Positions 1-12,300 of a stretch of 64,000 nucleotides of DNA are shown piece after piece. Source of the stretch: Siphonodentalium dalli (taxonomy: Eukaryota > Mollusca > Scaphopoda > Gadilida > Siphonodentaliidae); the NCBI GenBank assembly GCA_032622095.1, contig CP136061.1, positions 21,580,991-21,644,990 of the forward strand, given 5' to 3'. The position numbers and the translations under genes are program-made. Positions within the stretch are counted from its first letter, which is position 1; every line of letters starts with the position of its first letter. The notes under the pieces were generated by a model. The model was not told the DNA's origin, did not search any database, and saw only the letters and a program-made list of their open reading frames with translations.

Positions 1-197
1 GTTAAATTCTGAAAACATGCTATCCTTGATACCAAAACTTCTCATTTCCTCGACTTAGCAGAAAAATGTCTAGCTTTGGAACTTGATACTCCACGTTCTG
101 TATAACTTTTTGGTAGAATGTAAAATAATGTTTGAAACAGAAATATGTGGAAGTTGTAATTATGTCACGAAATGTGAGGTTGGCTTTGTTGTTCCAG
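1..197 (+). other. DDX10 intron, left edge of window
   Basis: Non-coding sequence upstream of the first visible DDX10 exon, ending in the acceptor tract TTGTTGTTCCAG. Earlier DDX10 exons (Q motif, motifs I to III) must lie to the left of the window. Confidence 0.8.
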
Positions 198-360
198 GTG
201 AAGTACATATATGAATCATTGAAGAAACTCCGTCCTGGGATGACAGTCCTAGCTTTACACGGAGCGATGAACCAGCTGAAGAGAATGGATGTGTATAACG
301 AGTTCTGTCGTAAACAGAATGCTGTGCTGTTTGCTACTGATATCGCAGCCAGAGGTCTAG
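198..360 (+). CDS. DDX10: DDX10 exon 1 (in-window): helicase motifs IV and V
   Basis: Encodes 54 codons plus one base. VKYIYESL corresponds to VQYLYRVF in human DDX10, then LALHG and [12 protein letters not shown] (motif V). The acceptor is TTCCAG before 198 and the donor is GGTCTAG|GTGAGAGT after 360. The phase-1 end is completed by the AT of exon 2 to give the conserved RGLD. The last ~22 coding bases and the donor are tandemly repeated downstream (see 336-814). Confidence 0.93.
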
Positions 361-3300
361 GTGAGAGTCTGGTGAACCTTATATGTGGGGTGTTTACTGA
401 TATCGCAGCCAGAGGTCTAGGTGAGAGTCTGGTGAACCTTATATGTGGGGTGTTTGCTACTGATATCGCAGCCAGAGGTCTAGGTGAGAGTCTGGTCAAC
501 CTTATATGTGGGGTGTTTACTACTGATATCGCAGCCAGAGGTCTAGGTGAGAGTCTGCTGAACCTTATATGTGGGGTGTTTACTGATATCGCAGCCAGAG
601 GTCTAGGTGAGAGTCTGCTGAACCTTATATGTGGGGTGTTTACTGATATCGCAGCCAGAGGTCTAGGTGAGAGTCTGCTGAACCTTATATGTGGGGTGTT
701 TACTGATATCGCAGCCAGAGGTCTAGGTGAGAGTCTGGTGAACCTTATATGTGGGGTGTTATATCGCAGCCAGAGGTCTAGGTGAGAGTCTGGTGAACCT
801 TATATGTGGGGTGTTTACAAAATTCCATTTTCTTCAATTGTAATCTACATCTGCAGTCTTTCTAAGCGGCCTCAATTTTCAAATCAGACACCACAGTTAA
901 AGGCTCCCAAGGCACTAACAGTCAAACCTGGAAATAGTGTGTCTGACATTTGCAGAATGAGGTCCACAGAAGGTGAATTTAGTGATACTAGCCTGCACCA
1001 ATTTCACCCCCTGGGAACCTCATTCTGCAATGGGAGACCTAGGATCAGATTGAAGTTCCCCAGTGGAATGTTGGTGATGTTAACTCATTAGTCACCTCGA
1101 TTATGCATTTTATCTCCTGCAAATTGAGGGATATTGAAACTGAACAGACGGGGAAAAAGTAACTAAAAACAATGTTAATTTGAGACTATCCCAGAAGACT
1201 ATCCCAGAAGATGAGGCCTAAGCAGAATGAGGTCCCCCAGACGGTCATTTTGGTGATGCTAGCCTGCTGTGTGGGGTGTTATCACTAAATTCACCCTTGG
1301 GGACCTCATTCTGCAAATGTCACACTATTTCCAGGCTTGCTCGCAGTGGGTAAATGTGCAAAAAAAGTCTGTAAAAACATTACCGCTAAGAAGTACGTAA
1401 AGAAATAGATAAACTTTGTTCTTATATCCATTATATTTATGCCGAATGGAAAACCCAAACAAAACGATTGAACCCTCTATTGAATGTCCTCATAGTAGTG
1501 AACATCCACACCAAATTTATTTCAGTGTATATGCATCACTCATACAACCAAGTTTGAAAGGGAAATTTCAAGTGATTATAACATTTGACTGTGTAAGCTT
1601 TTAGGTAACCTATGGGTCTCTGCAGGATTCACCTTTTTGGGGCCTCATTCTGCAAATGACCAGTACCATATTTTGAGGCTTGACAGTCATGCTAACAGGG
1701 TTTGTCTTTCCTTTTCAGATTTCCCTGCTGTACATTGGGTATTTCAGTTGGATTGCCCTGAAGATGCTAATACTTACATACACAGAGTAGGCAGGACTGC
1801 CAGGTTAGATACTCCTCTATAACTCAACACACGTCTCATAACTTCACACACTCTATAACTTCACACACTCACAAAAAATTAATTGTTACCATATTATGAG
1901 TTCAACAAGAAAAACAATTCAAAGGCTCACATAGGGATCAAAGCTTCCAATTTTGAAGATTTGAGTATTAAATATCATATGACACTCGAAAAAGAATTAA
2001 AAATTAGTTACACAAACAAAGACCATTTTGCACTGAAGAAACCGTTTCATTTTGAAAGTGAGCACTTATATAGTCACATAAGAAGAGATTTTTAAGCTGA
2101 GACCACTGGAAAACGGCATATTCTTAGTACATTGTTATAAGCTTAGACCAGGGCAAAAAATGGTACATTCTTAGTACTTCGGATCCGGAAGGAGTATTTA
2201 CAGCTAAAATCTTCACCATTTCATCACAGATTGAAAAAGGCCACAACATTGTACAATAATTATACTTTGGATAGAACACTGTGAATTACTATTTTGTAGG
2301 TATGAAAAAGACGGTGAAGCTCTTCTTGTTCTATTACCTTCAGAAGAAGAGGGAATGTTGGAACAGCTGAAAGAAAAGAAAATACCAATTGAGAAAATCA
2401 AGTAATAGTTTCAGATCAGACTATTTCACACTTCAAACATTCATATTCTATATTATTACCAGTTTATAGGGGGTTCATTAGAGTATTAACCCTTTCATGA
2501 CTGGAGCTTCCTGATTTTTTGCGAACTGGCCATGCATTCTCTTAGGGCTCCTCACATATATAAGAGAATGCATTGGCCTAGCAATATTTACCTTGATCTT
2601 GTAAGACAGTGCATTCTCTTATATATGTGAGGCTCGCTATGGGAGGCTCGCATATATAAGAGTATGCACTGGCCCAGGGTGTTTAATGCTGCATCAGCAC
2701 AGCTCCCATCATGAAAGAGTTAACAGAGCTTTACTGGTATGATGGAATCTTATAACGCACTGCAGTGGCGGACCGATAATGAAATTTTTGCTAAAAAATG
2801 AACCCGTTGGCCACCACTTTAACGATGATGTCACAGATGTTATAACTGAAATTATCTCCCCCAAAAGGTTCGCTGCATCTGGCATCTGGATCAAACTTCA
2901 ATTTATAATATGTAACAACACTTTATAAAATACATTTTGATGGAATATTTGACAAATGTTTCAGGAACAACTGACCTGCATTAGACATGACAATTTTTGG
3001 GTCGTGGTACAGGAGTGTTAAAAATATAATGAGTTTCTCACGCGTTATGGTTCTATTAGTGGCTCTTCAGAAATGATTAACAGCCCGCCATCCTATTAGC
3101 AGCCATGGACTTCGTCTGGGGTCTCTAATGGGATGTTGGGGTGTTAATAATTTCTGTCGGGCAGCTAAAAAGTTAAACCATAATGCCCTCCAAAATCAAG
3201 TTAATGTTATTGTATTCTATATTTATGGTGAAAAAAAAATCACCCAGTAGTTCTAAACAATACCCATGTAATAGTTGAGACATAAGCAGAATAAGGTCCC

Positions 3301-6300
3301 CAGATGATGAATTTGGTGATGCTAGCCCGCTGTGCGGGATAATGTCACTAAATTCACCCTCTGGAGACCTCTTTCTGCAAATGACAGACACACTATTTGC
3401 AGTCTTGCTGGTACTATCACTATAATGATAAATGCTTCAGTGATCATATCTCAATCTGATGACAAGCATTCTCTTTCTCAATCTGATGACAAGCATTCTC
3501 TTTCAGAGCCAATCCCAAGAAGCTTTTCAATATTAAAGGAAAGCTGCAATCAAACTGTGCCGCGGAGCCTGAGCTCAAAGCTAGTGCTCAGAGGGTAAGG
3601 ATACTTATGGGAGAGGGGGTACCCATAAGTGAGTCAGCACTTGTCCTCCAATCCCATTGTCTGTATAAACAATGTATGTGTCATATATCATGTGTTATAT
3701 AAATTAGACAAATAAATATGTTTAAACTAAACTGCACTGTTTGGTTGAAGCTTGGTGCAATGTTAACCCTTTCATGACATGAAAGATGCTATGCCAATGT
3801 ATTCTCTTATATATTGCTATATATGCAAGTCTCCCATATATAAGAAAATCCACTGGCATACAAGGTCAAGGTAAATATTTGGCCAATGCATTCTCTTATA
3901 TAATAAGAGCCTCCCTATGGGAGACTCGCATATATAAGAATGCATTGGCACAGGGTTTTTACTAAATTTCAGGAACCTGGAGTCATGGACGGGTTAATAT
4001 ATCCATAGCAGGACAGATAGAATATCAACATATATTATAAACTACTGCAATTTTGAGATGATTTATTTTCATTAAATTTGAATCTGCCCTACTTTCTTGT
4101 TCCAAATACGAATACACCGTTGCGCTCGGATGTATTCCATCTTCTTATTTATGTATCTGTGTTGTCTCATCTGTATGTATAAAGTGTCCTGAGAATCCAT
4201 CCTGAAATGCCAGTTGTTCTGAATATCATGGCATTCTGTTGTTTATATCACGGTCTAATATTAATAAACCCTTTGATTATTGAGTGGATTCTTCAATTCA
4301 GTTATAAAATTATATTACATTCCTATGTGTGATTTACCTTGGTTTCTCGAGTGATTATAAACGATAATTTCACTAATTATGTCACTTTAACTAGGGCATT
4401 ATGTATTTACACGCGCTATCAAAATTTATTTGTCATGTGTATAATGGCGGTATGATTTGAATTTCTGGTAAATGAGAGGTTTATAGTGGAATATATTATA
4501 AACAGAATAATCACTTTATTGAACTGGTGACTTGAAATAATTCATTTAACCCTTTACCCAACAAAACGGCCAAAACCGGCCAAATAAAGCTTCAACAGCC
4601 TAAAATATCTTCGGTCTGTCTCAATAGAACCATACAAATATGGATATCATTGGAACCGGCTCCTTGACCACATTGTGATAGTTACAGTTATGCCCTGTGC
4701 CAATGCATTCTCTTATATATGCGAGTCGACCATAGGTCGCCTCGCATATATAAGAGAATGCATTGGCCTAAAAAAAATCTTTTTTTAACACTTTTTACCA
4801 TTTTTTCTTACATTCTTTAACAATTTTATAATTTTTAATGTGTTAAGCCAATGCATTCTCTTATATATGCGAGGCGACCTATGGTCGACTCGCATATATA
4901 AGAGAATGCATTGGCACAGGGCCCTTCTGTTGGGTAAAGGGTTAAGGCAGGGACTATTTTGTAAAACACTCATGCACTCTCATGTTTGTACAACGTCCCT
5001 GCCTTGAATGAATTATTTCACGTCACCAGTTCAATCATGTGATTATTCTCTATATATTTTTGAATGGTCTGTCATTAATTTTGATGGGTGTTTTGATAAT
5101 ACAGGACAAGAGAACATTGGAGCCCCATTCATTCATTTGTGGGGAATACGATCAACAATGGAAATTTTCTCAACATGAATTCCCTAAGTGAACTACTTAC
5201 AAGTCAATGAATGTTCAATTATCGATAAGTTCATAGAAGCATTTGTTCTCTTTTCAGGCATTTGTGTCCTACCTAAGATCAGTGTTCCTGATGAGCAATA
5301 AGAAAGTCTTTGATGTTCATGAGCTCGACACAGATGCGTACTCAGAGTAAGTAACATATTTTTGGCTAGGAGACTTATTCCTCATTTATGATTGAGGAGG
5401 AGTAGCCAATTATAGCGAATTGTTTATGTTTAACGTGATGTGAAACACTCCGGTAGGGTGATCAAATGGAAATGGGGAATAATCTTGCTCAATATAGTTA
5501 TTGTTACAAATATTATATCCAAGTGAAATAAGTTTTGTTAGTTGAACAATTCCATAATGTGTCTTTAATATTTACCCCATTTCCCTACAGAGAGGATTCT
5601 ACCATTTTGTTATAAAAGTTGACATTGAAATGGTCTATTATTCATTTCGTAGAATAATACAAATTCTGAAATCATTGGGTTCTGATTCATTCAATCAATT
5701 GCAGGGCATATTCAAATAATGACTTAATGACTTGGCCTAAGCCGCAAACTATAATCCTTTTAGTTTATATATGCTATCAACGTGAGAGTTGATGCATCTG
5801 TTGACGTGCCTGATGCCGAATTACATACTGTATAATTTCGCGATAGAGATTATCGCTACCAAGCATATTTAAGGGCCTTGACCAATCAATGCACACATTT
5901 AAGCGAAAGCGAAAGTAGTTGTAATTAGAGTGATATGCATTGTTCGATATATCCATCAGATAGAAGTCAATCCATCCTGGATAAATAGAGGGAGAAATGA
6001 AATATTACAGGGAGGCATAATATATTACAGGGAGGCATAATATATTACAGGGAGGCATAATATATTACAGGGAGGCATAATATATTACAGGGAGGCATAA
6101 TATATTACAGGGAGGCATAATATATTTCAGATAGAAGTAATTTCCCATGTCTCCCTCTAGGCAGATCATTGCATTTAGATGCATTTCTTGTTTTTATATT
6201 TTAGTTCACTTGGTCTAGCTTTTGCACCTCGAATTAGGTTTCTACAAAAGGCTGAGAAGAGGAAAGCAGAAAAAATTAAGTCTCTTAGTGAAAAACAGAG

Positions 6301-9300
6301 TCGAGTATCAGATTCATCAGACTCAGGTTCATCCGAATCGGATTCCGAGGGTGAAGAAACTAGTCAAAAAGTGACATTGAAAACCACAGAAACAAAGAAA
6401 ATGAAAGCAATTTCTGCTTCTAAGTTAAGGACTGTGACCGCTAGTAATTCTTCTGATTTGGAGAGTAGTGAGAGTTCATCAGAATTGGATTTACATAAAC
6501 CTTCACTAAAGACCATTTCCAAAATGAAAGGAATGCACCCAGGTATGGCTTCTGAATCAGACAGTGAAAATAGTTCTGCGGAGGATTCAAGTGATTTGGA
6601 TAGTGAAGATTCCGAGGATAACTCAGGATCGTCTAGTGATTCAGAAAGTGACTTGGAATCTGAAAAACTGGGAAAACCTGCCAAAAGGAAAATGGCTGAA
6701 AAGCAACATCAAGCCAAATATAAATCCCAAAAAGTGACTAAAGATGACAAAAATAAATCCAAAAAAGTGACTAAATCTGATAACTTGAAATCTCTGGATG
6801 TCGTTCTTAGTGATGACGATGAATTGTTCACTGTTAGAAAAGTCATAGCTTTATCGGATGAAGAGGCAAGTAAAACATTCTATGTTCTTGTTTGGATGTT
6901 ATGAAGGCACTAATATCTATTTTCTTGTGCGTATGTTAGGTAGGCATTTTTTTGCATCTTCTGTTTGCACTCTTCCCACCTAGTTTTAAAATAAATATAT
7001 TGGAATGATCTATTATTTATTTGGAGGGATGTTCATGTAATTAAAGCAGACGACAACAGATAAAAAGAAAATACAATTTCTGAAGAATTCATATACATTG
7101 GTGGGAAATGTTCAGATAATAAGTTCAACAAATGTTCTGTGGTTGTTTGTTGAACCTATTATCTCCTAACCAGTCCTAACAGGAACAATTCGTCAATGAG
7201 TATTTAGTTAACCCTTTGAGTGCCAGGTCCGATTTTTGTATCAACCCATATACCCTGTGCCAATGCATTCTCTTATATATGCGAGTCGACCATAGGTCGC
7301 CTCGCATATATAAGAGAATGCATTGGCCTAACAATTTTTCATCATTTGTTATTATTTTTTACAATTTTTTACAATTTTACTAATTTTTTGTTATATTCTT
7401 TAACAGACTTATTTTGTAGGTTTAGTGCCAGGGAATCTTACGTTTTTCATGGGCATCAAAATTATTATTATGAATACTTGGTGATAGTTTTGAGTTATAA
7501 CATGCCCCTAATGTTTTATCCAGTCTGTTTTTAAATTTGCTATAGCATGCTTAAGCATACCCAAATATTTTTTTATTTTTTTTATTTTTTTAGGGCCGAT
7601 TTTACAGACCGTAAATTAGGGCCGATGAGATCGGCCCCTAACACTGAAAGGGTTAAGTGCTAATGAGGTATTCTCTAATAGGGTGATCAGTCATATTATT
7701 GTAGACTTTTGTAGTTTTAATTTTTGGCAGTGTCACAATATTGTTAGCACCAAAACAGAAGTAACATAATTTTTAGTGGTGACCTCTGGTGACCTCTACT
7801 AAAAAATGTCTTGGGTGAGCAGGGAGTTCTAAAATTAGTCCAACCCACAGTTGTGTCTCTTAGACTGTATTCATGTTTCAATTTTTATTAACATTACTAC
7901 TTGAACAAACATTCATGATTCTTGTTGATTTTGAGGGTGACTGTATAATAATATCTTGCTCAAGTCTGAAATCTGATCTGGTTTGAAATTAACCAAGTAA
8001 TAATGTCTAATTATAGTAGTTCACAATCTGTAGCGGGCTGATATTTGCTATGCGAAGCTGATATTTACTTTTGTTTCCGGATGATAACTTTAGTAAGTCT
8101 GAACTGAATGGACTGAAATTTAGTTTCTGAGTTTACTGTCAGAAAATACAGGTGAAGTTCAAACTCGGGTTCTGTCCGCCAATTTTCACCCGAGTTACGG
8201 CCCTATTTGTTGGAATTTGCACTAAATTTTTATTTCTGGATGATAACTTTAGTAAGTCTGAACTGAATGATATGAAATTTGTTATGTGAGTTTACTAGCC
8301 AAAAAATAGAGTCAAGTTTGAATTTGGGTTCCACCCGCGAATTTTTGCTGGAGTTATATCAAATGTTGTATATGGATTTTAGCCACATGAAAATACAGGT
8401 CAAGTTCAAATTTGGATTTGGTCTGCCCATTTTTGCCAGAGTCATGGTCGATGTCGACCTAGAATTTTCAGACTAATTTGGTTTCCGGGTGATAACTTTA
8501 GTTTTAGTTATCATTGATTGCTTTCTAATTTGGGTTCTAATTTGGGTTCTAATTTGGGTTCCATCTACTGACTTTTAACCAGAGTTAATGTCCTTGCTGA
8601 CTTATAATTTGACAATTATTTTGGTTTCCAGGTAATAGGTTTAACCCTTTACCCAACAGAAGGGCCCTGTGCCAATGCATTCTCTTATATATGCGAGTCG
8701 ACCATAGGTCGCCTCGCATATATAAGAGAATGCATTGGCTTAACACATTAAAAATTATAAAATTGTTAAAGAATGTAAGAAAAAATGGTAAAAAGTGTTA
8801 AAAAAAAGATTTTTTTTAGGCCAATGCATTCTCTTATATATGCGAGGCGACCTATGGTCGACTCGCATATATAAGAGAATGCATTGGCACAGGGCATAAC
8901 TGTAACTATCACAATGCGGTCAAGGAGCCGGTTCCAATGATATCCATATTTGTATGGTTCTATTGAGACAGACCGAAGATATTTTAGGCTGTTGAAGCTT
9001 TATTTGGCCGGTTTTGGCCGGTTTGTTGGGTAAAGGGTTAATTATACATGTAGTTGTCTTGTTTGTTTTCAAATTTGGCATATTGATTACTTGTTGTGGC
9101 CATTTGTTGAAATTGACCTCGGGCGTATTTTGCCATGCCCTAGCGATGCTCTTGTTGCTAAGTGAAGCTGACATTTGCTCTGTGAATTCTTCTTAATTAT
9201 ATCCTGATCTGATCCATATCTCTATATATAGCCAATATTGAGCAGTCGGGGCATTAGCCCACACATATCGTTCCCCGTTGTTGTTTCTGTCCTGTAACCG

Positions 9301-12300
9301 GAACAGACATTTAATTTTACCCCCTTTTAAAAAAAAAAGGGGGGTATACTGTTTTGCACCTGTCCGTCCGTTCAAACTTTTGATGTTTATGAGCTAAAAA
9401 GTGTGTCTAGCCCATAGTTATGAGCTAACAAATATTGTGAGCTAAGCTCCTAATAATTTGAAAAATGTTCATACAAACAATATTTATGAGGTTTGCTCTC
9501 AGAAAAACATTATTTATAATTAACCTCCTAAAATTTGGACTTTGAACCAGTCCATCCGATGGACTAATTTTGCAGTTACCCCCCTTATCACACGAGCACT
9601 TTTGTAGCTCCCAATAATCGGACATGCTGATTTATACATGTAGCTCCCAATAATTGGACAGGCAGATCTATATATACACAAAACAGCTCTTTGTATTTGG
9701 ACTTTTGTAACTCCCAATAATCGGACACGCTGATACAGTGATTTATGTAGCATATCACGATAGTGACTATATGCAAAAACCATGTTCTGTGAAGATTATC
9801 TACCCAAATTTATAGAACAAAACACTAAATATGGGTAATTTTTCTATTTGATGACAAAAATAGGGCATACATGTGGTCCCAACTGCTATTTATATTATGA
9901 AATCCCCAATACACCATTCACACAATTAAAATACTGAAAGTGTGTATTGTATGGCGACTGACAATGGTGAACTCGTACTTTGATCTTTCAACCTAATTTG
10001 CATATGCAAACGAATCAGAAGACACTCAGGTTTCTCCGTTAAAGTCCGTGATTGAATGTTTACAAAACATATAGCATTACCTATTGCCGAAAAACATTAA
10101 TTTTCTCAGTTAATTTATGGCCCACAACTTTGATTATGGTTTCAAATTAATGATCGTTTTAATTGATTCAGTTTGGCGGGGTTACAAAGAAATTATTGAA
10201 CCCTTAATATTTGGATTTTGTAGCTCCCAATAATCGGACACGCTGATTTTTCATGTGGCTCCCAAAAATTGGACAGGCAGATCTATATATACACAAAAAC
10301 AGCGATATTTTTTTAAACATTAGTCTACGATTGAGCTCTTAGTATTTGGACTTTTGTAACTCCCAATAATCGGACACGCTGATACAGTGATTTATGTAGC
10401 TCCCAATAATTGGACAGGCAGATATATATATACACACACGAACAGCAACAATTTTATGAATATTGGCATATGATTGAACCCTTAATATTTGGACTGTTGT
10501 AGCTCCCAATAATCGGACACGCTGATTTATACATGTAGCTCCCAATAATTGGACAGGCAGATCTATATATACACAAAACAGCTCTTAGTATTTGGACTTT
10601 TGTAACTCCCAATAATCGGACACGCTGATACAGTGATTTATGTAGCATATCACGATAGTGACTATACGCAAAAACCATGTTCTGTGAAGATTATCTACCC
10701 AAATTTGTAGAACAAAACACTAAATATGGGTAATTTTTCTATTTGACGACAAAAATAGGTGATATTTTTGTATTGCGAATTCGCAATACTCTTCACAAGA
10801 TACGATACACGTATCATGAGAAATCGTATTGCGATACATGTGTTTCGCAATTAATCGTTGCAGCCCTATTATTTCCAATCAACCAGCTGTGATTCACTTT
10901 CAGCCCAATTGCTGATGTTAAAATAAATTTTGATAAATCATCTGAACCGAATTATTTGGTCTCATCATTCGCTGCAAACTTGAAATAAACTTCCACGACT
11001 TGTCACCTTGTGTGGGCGCATACATGTGGTCCCAACTGCTATTTATATTATGAAATCCCCAATACACCATTCACACAATTAAAATACTGAAAGTGTATAT
11101 TGTATGGCGACTGACAATGGTGAACTCGTACTTTGATCTTTCAACCTAATTTGCATATGCAAACGAATCAGAAGACACTCAGGTTTCTCCGTTAAAGTCC
11201 ATGATTGAATGTTTACAAAACATATAGCATTACCTATTGCTGAAAAACATAAATTTTCTCAGTTAGTTTATGGCCCACAACTTTGATTATGGTTTCAAAT
11301 TAATGATCATTTTAATTGATTCAGTTTGGCGGGGTTTACGAAGAAATTATTGAACCCTTAATATTTGGACTTTTGTAGCTCCCAATAATCGGACACACTG
11401 ATTTATACATGTAGCTCCCAATAATTGGACAGGCAGATCTATATATACACAAAAGCAGCGATATTTTTGTAAACATTAGTCTACGATTGAGCTCTTAGTA
11501 TTTGGACTTTTGTAACTCCCAATAATCGGACACGCTGATACAGTGATTTATGTAGCGTATCACGATAGTGACTATACGCAAAAACCATGTTCTGTGAAGA
11601 TTATCTACTTAAATTTCTATAACAAAACACTAAATATGGGTAATTTTTCTATTTGACGACAAAATGGGTGACATTTTTGTATCGCGAAATCGCGATACAC
11701 TTCACAAGATACGATACATGTATCATGAGAAATCGTATTGCGATACATGTGTATCGCAATTAATCATTGCAGCCCTATTATTTCCGATTAACGAGCTGTG
11801 ATTCACTTTCAGCCCATTTGCTGATGTTAAAATAAATTTTGATAAATCATCTGAACTGAATTATTTTGTCTCATTATTCGCTGCAAACTTGAAATAAACT
11901 TCCACGACTTGTCACCTTGTGTGGGCGCATATACATGTGGTCCCAGCTGCTAGTTATATTATGAAATCCCCAATACACCATTCACACAATTAAAATATTC
12001 ATGCACAGTCATGACAGTGAAACTGAAAGTGTGTATTGTATGGCGACTGCCAATGGTGAACTCGTACTTTGATCTTTCAACCTAATTTGCATATGCAAAC
12101 GAATCCGAAGACACTCAGGTTTCTCGGTTAAAGTCTCTGATTGAATGTTTACAAAACATATAGCATTATCTATTGCCGAAAAACATTAATTTTCTCAGTT
12201 AATTTATGGCCCACAACTTTGATTAGGTTTTCAAATAAATGATCGTTTTAATTGATTCAGTTTGGCGGGGTTACAAAGAAATTATTGAATCCTTAATATT

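Noticed and set aside
20-499. Minus-strand frame with repeated [11 protein letters not shown]
   Set aside because: Antisense of the exon-donor minisatellite.
132-785. 217-residue frame with repeated TDIAARGL as a novel repeat protein
   Set aside because: Only 198-360 is exon by homology and splice sites; the remainder is repeated donor and intron. Kept as a finding about splicing, not as a gene.
6001-6128. CRISPR-like or regulatory repeat array
   Set aside because: A contiguous 20-bp tandem repeat without spacers in a eukaryotic intron; it is a minisatellite.
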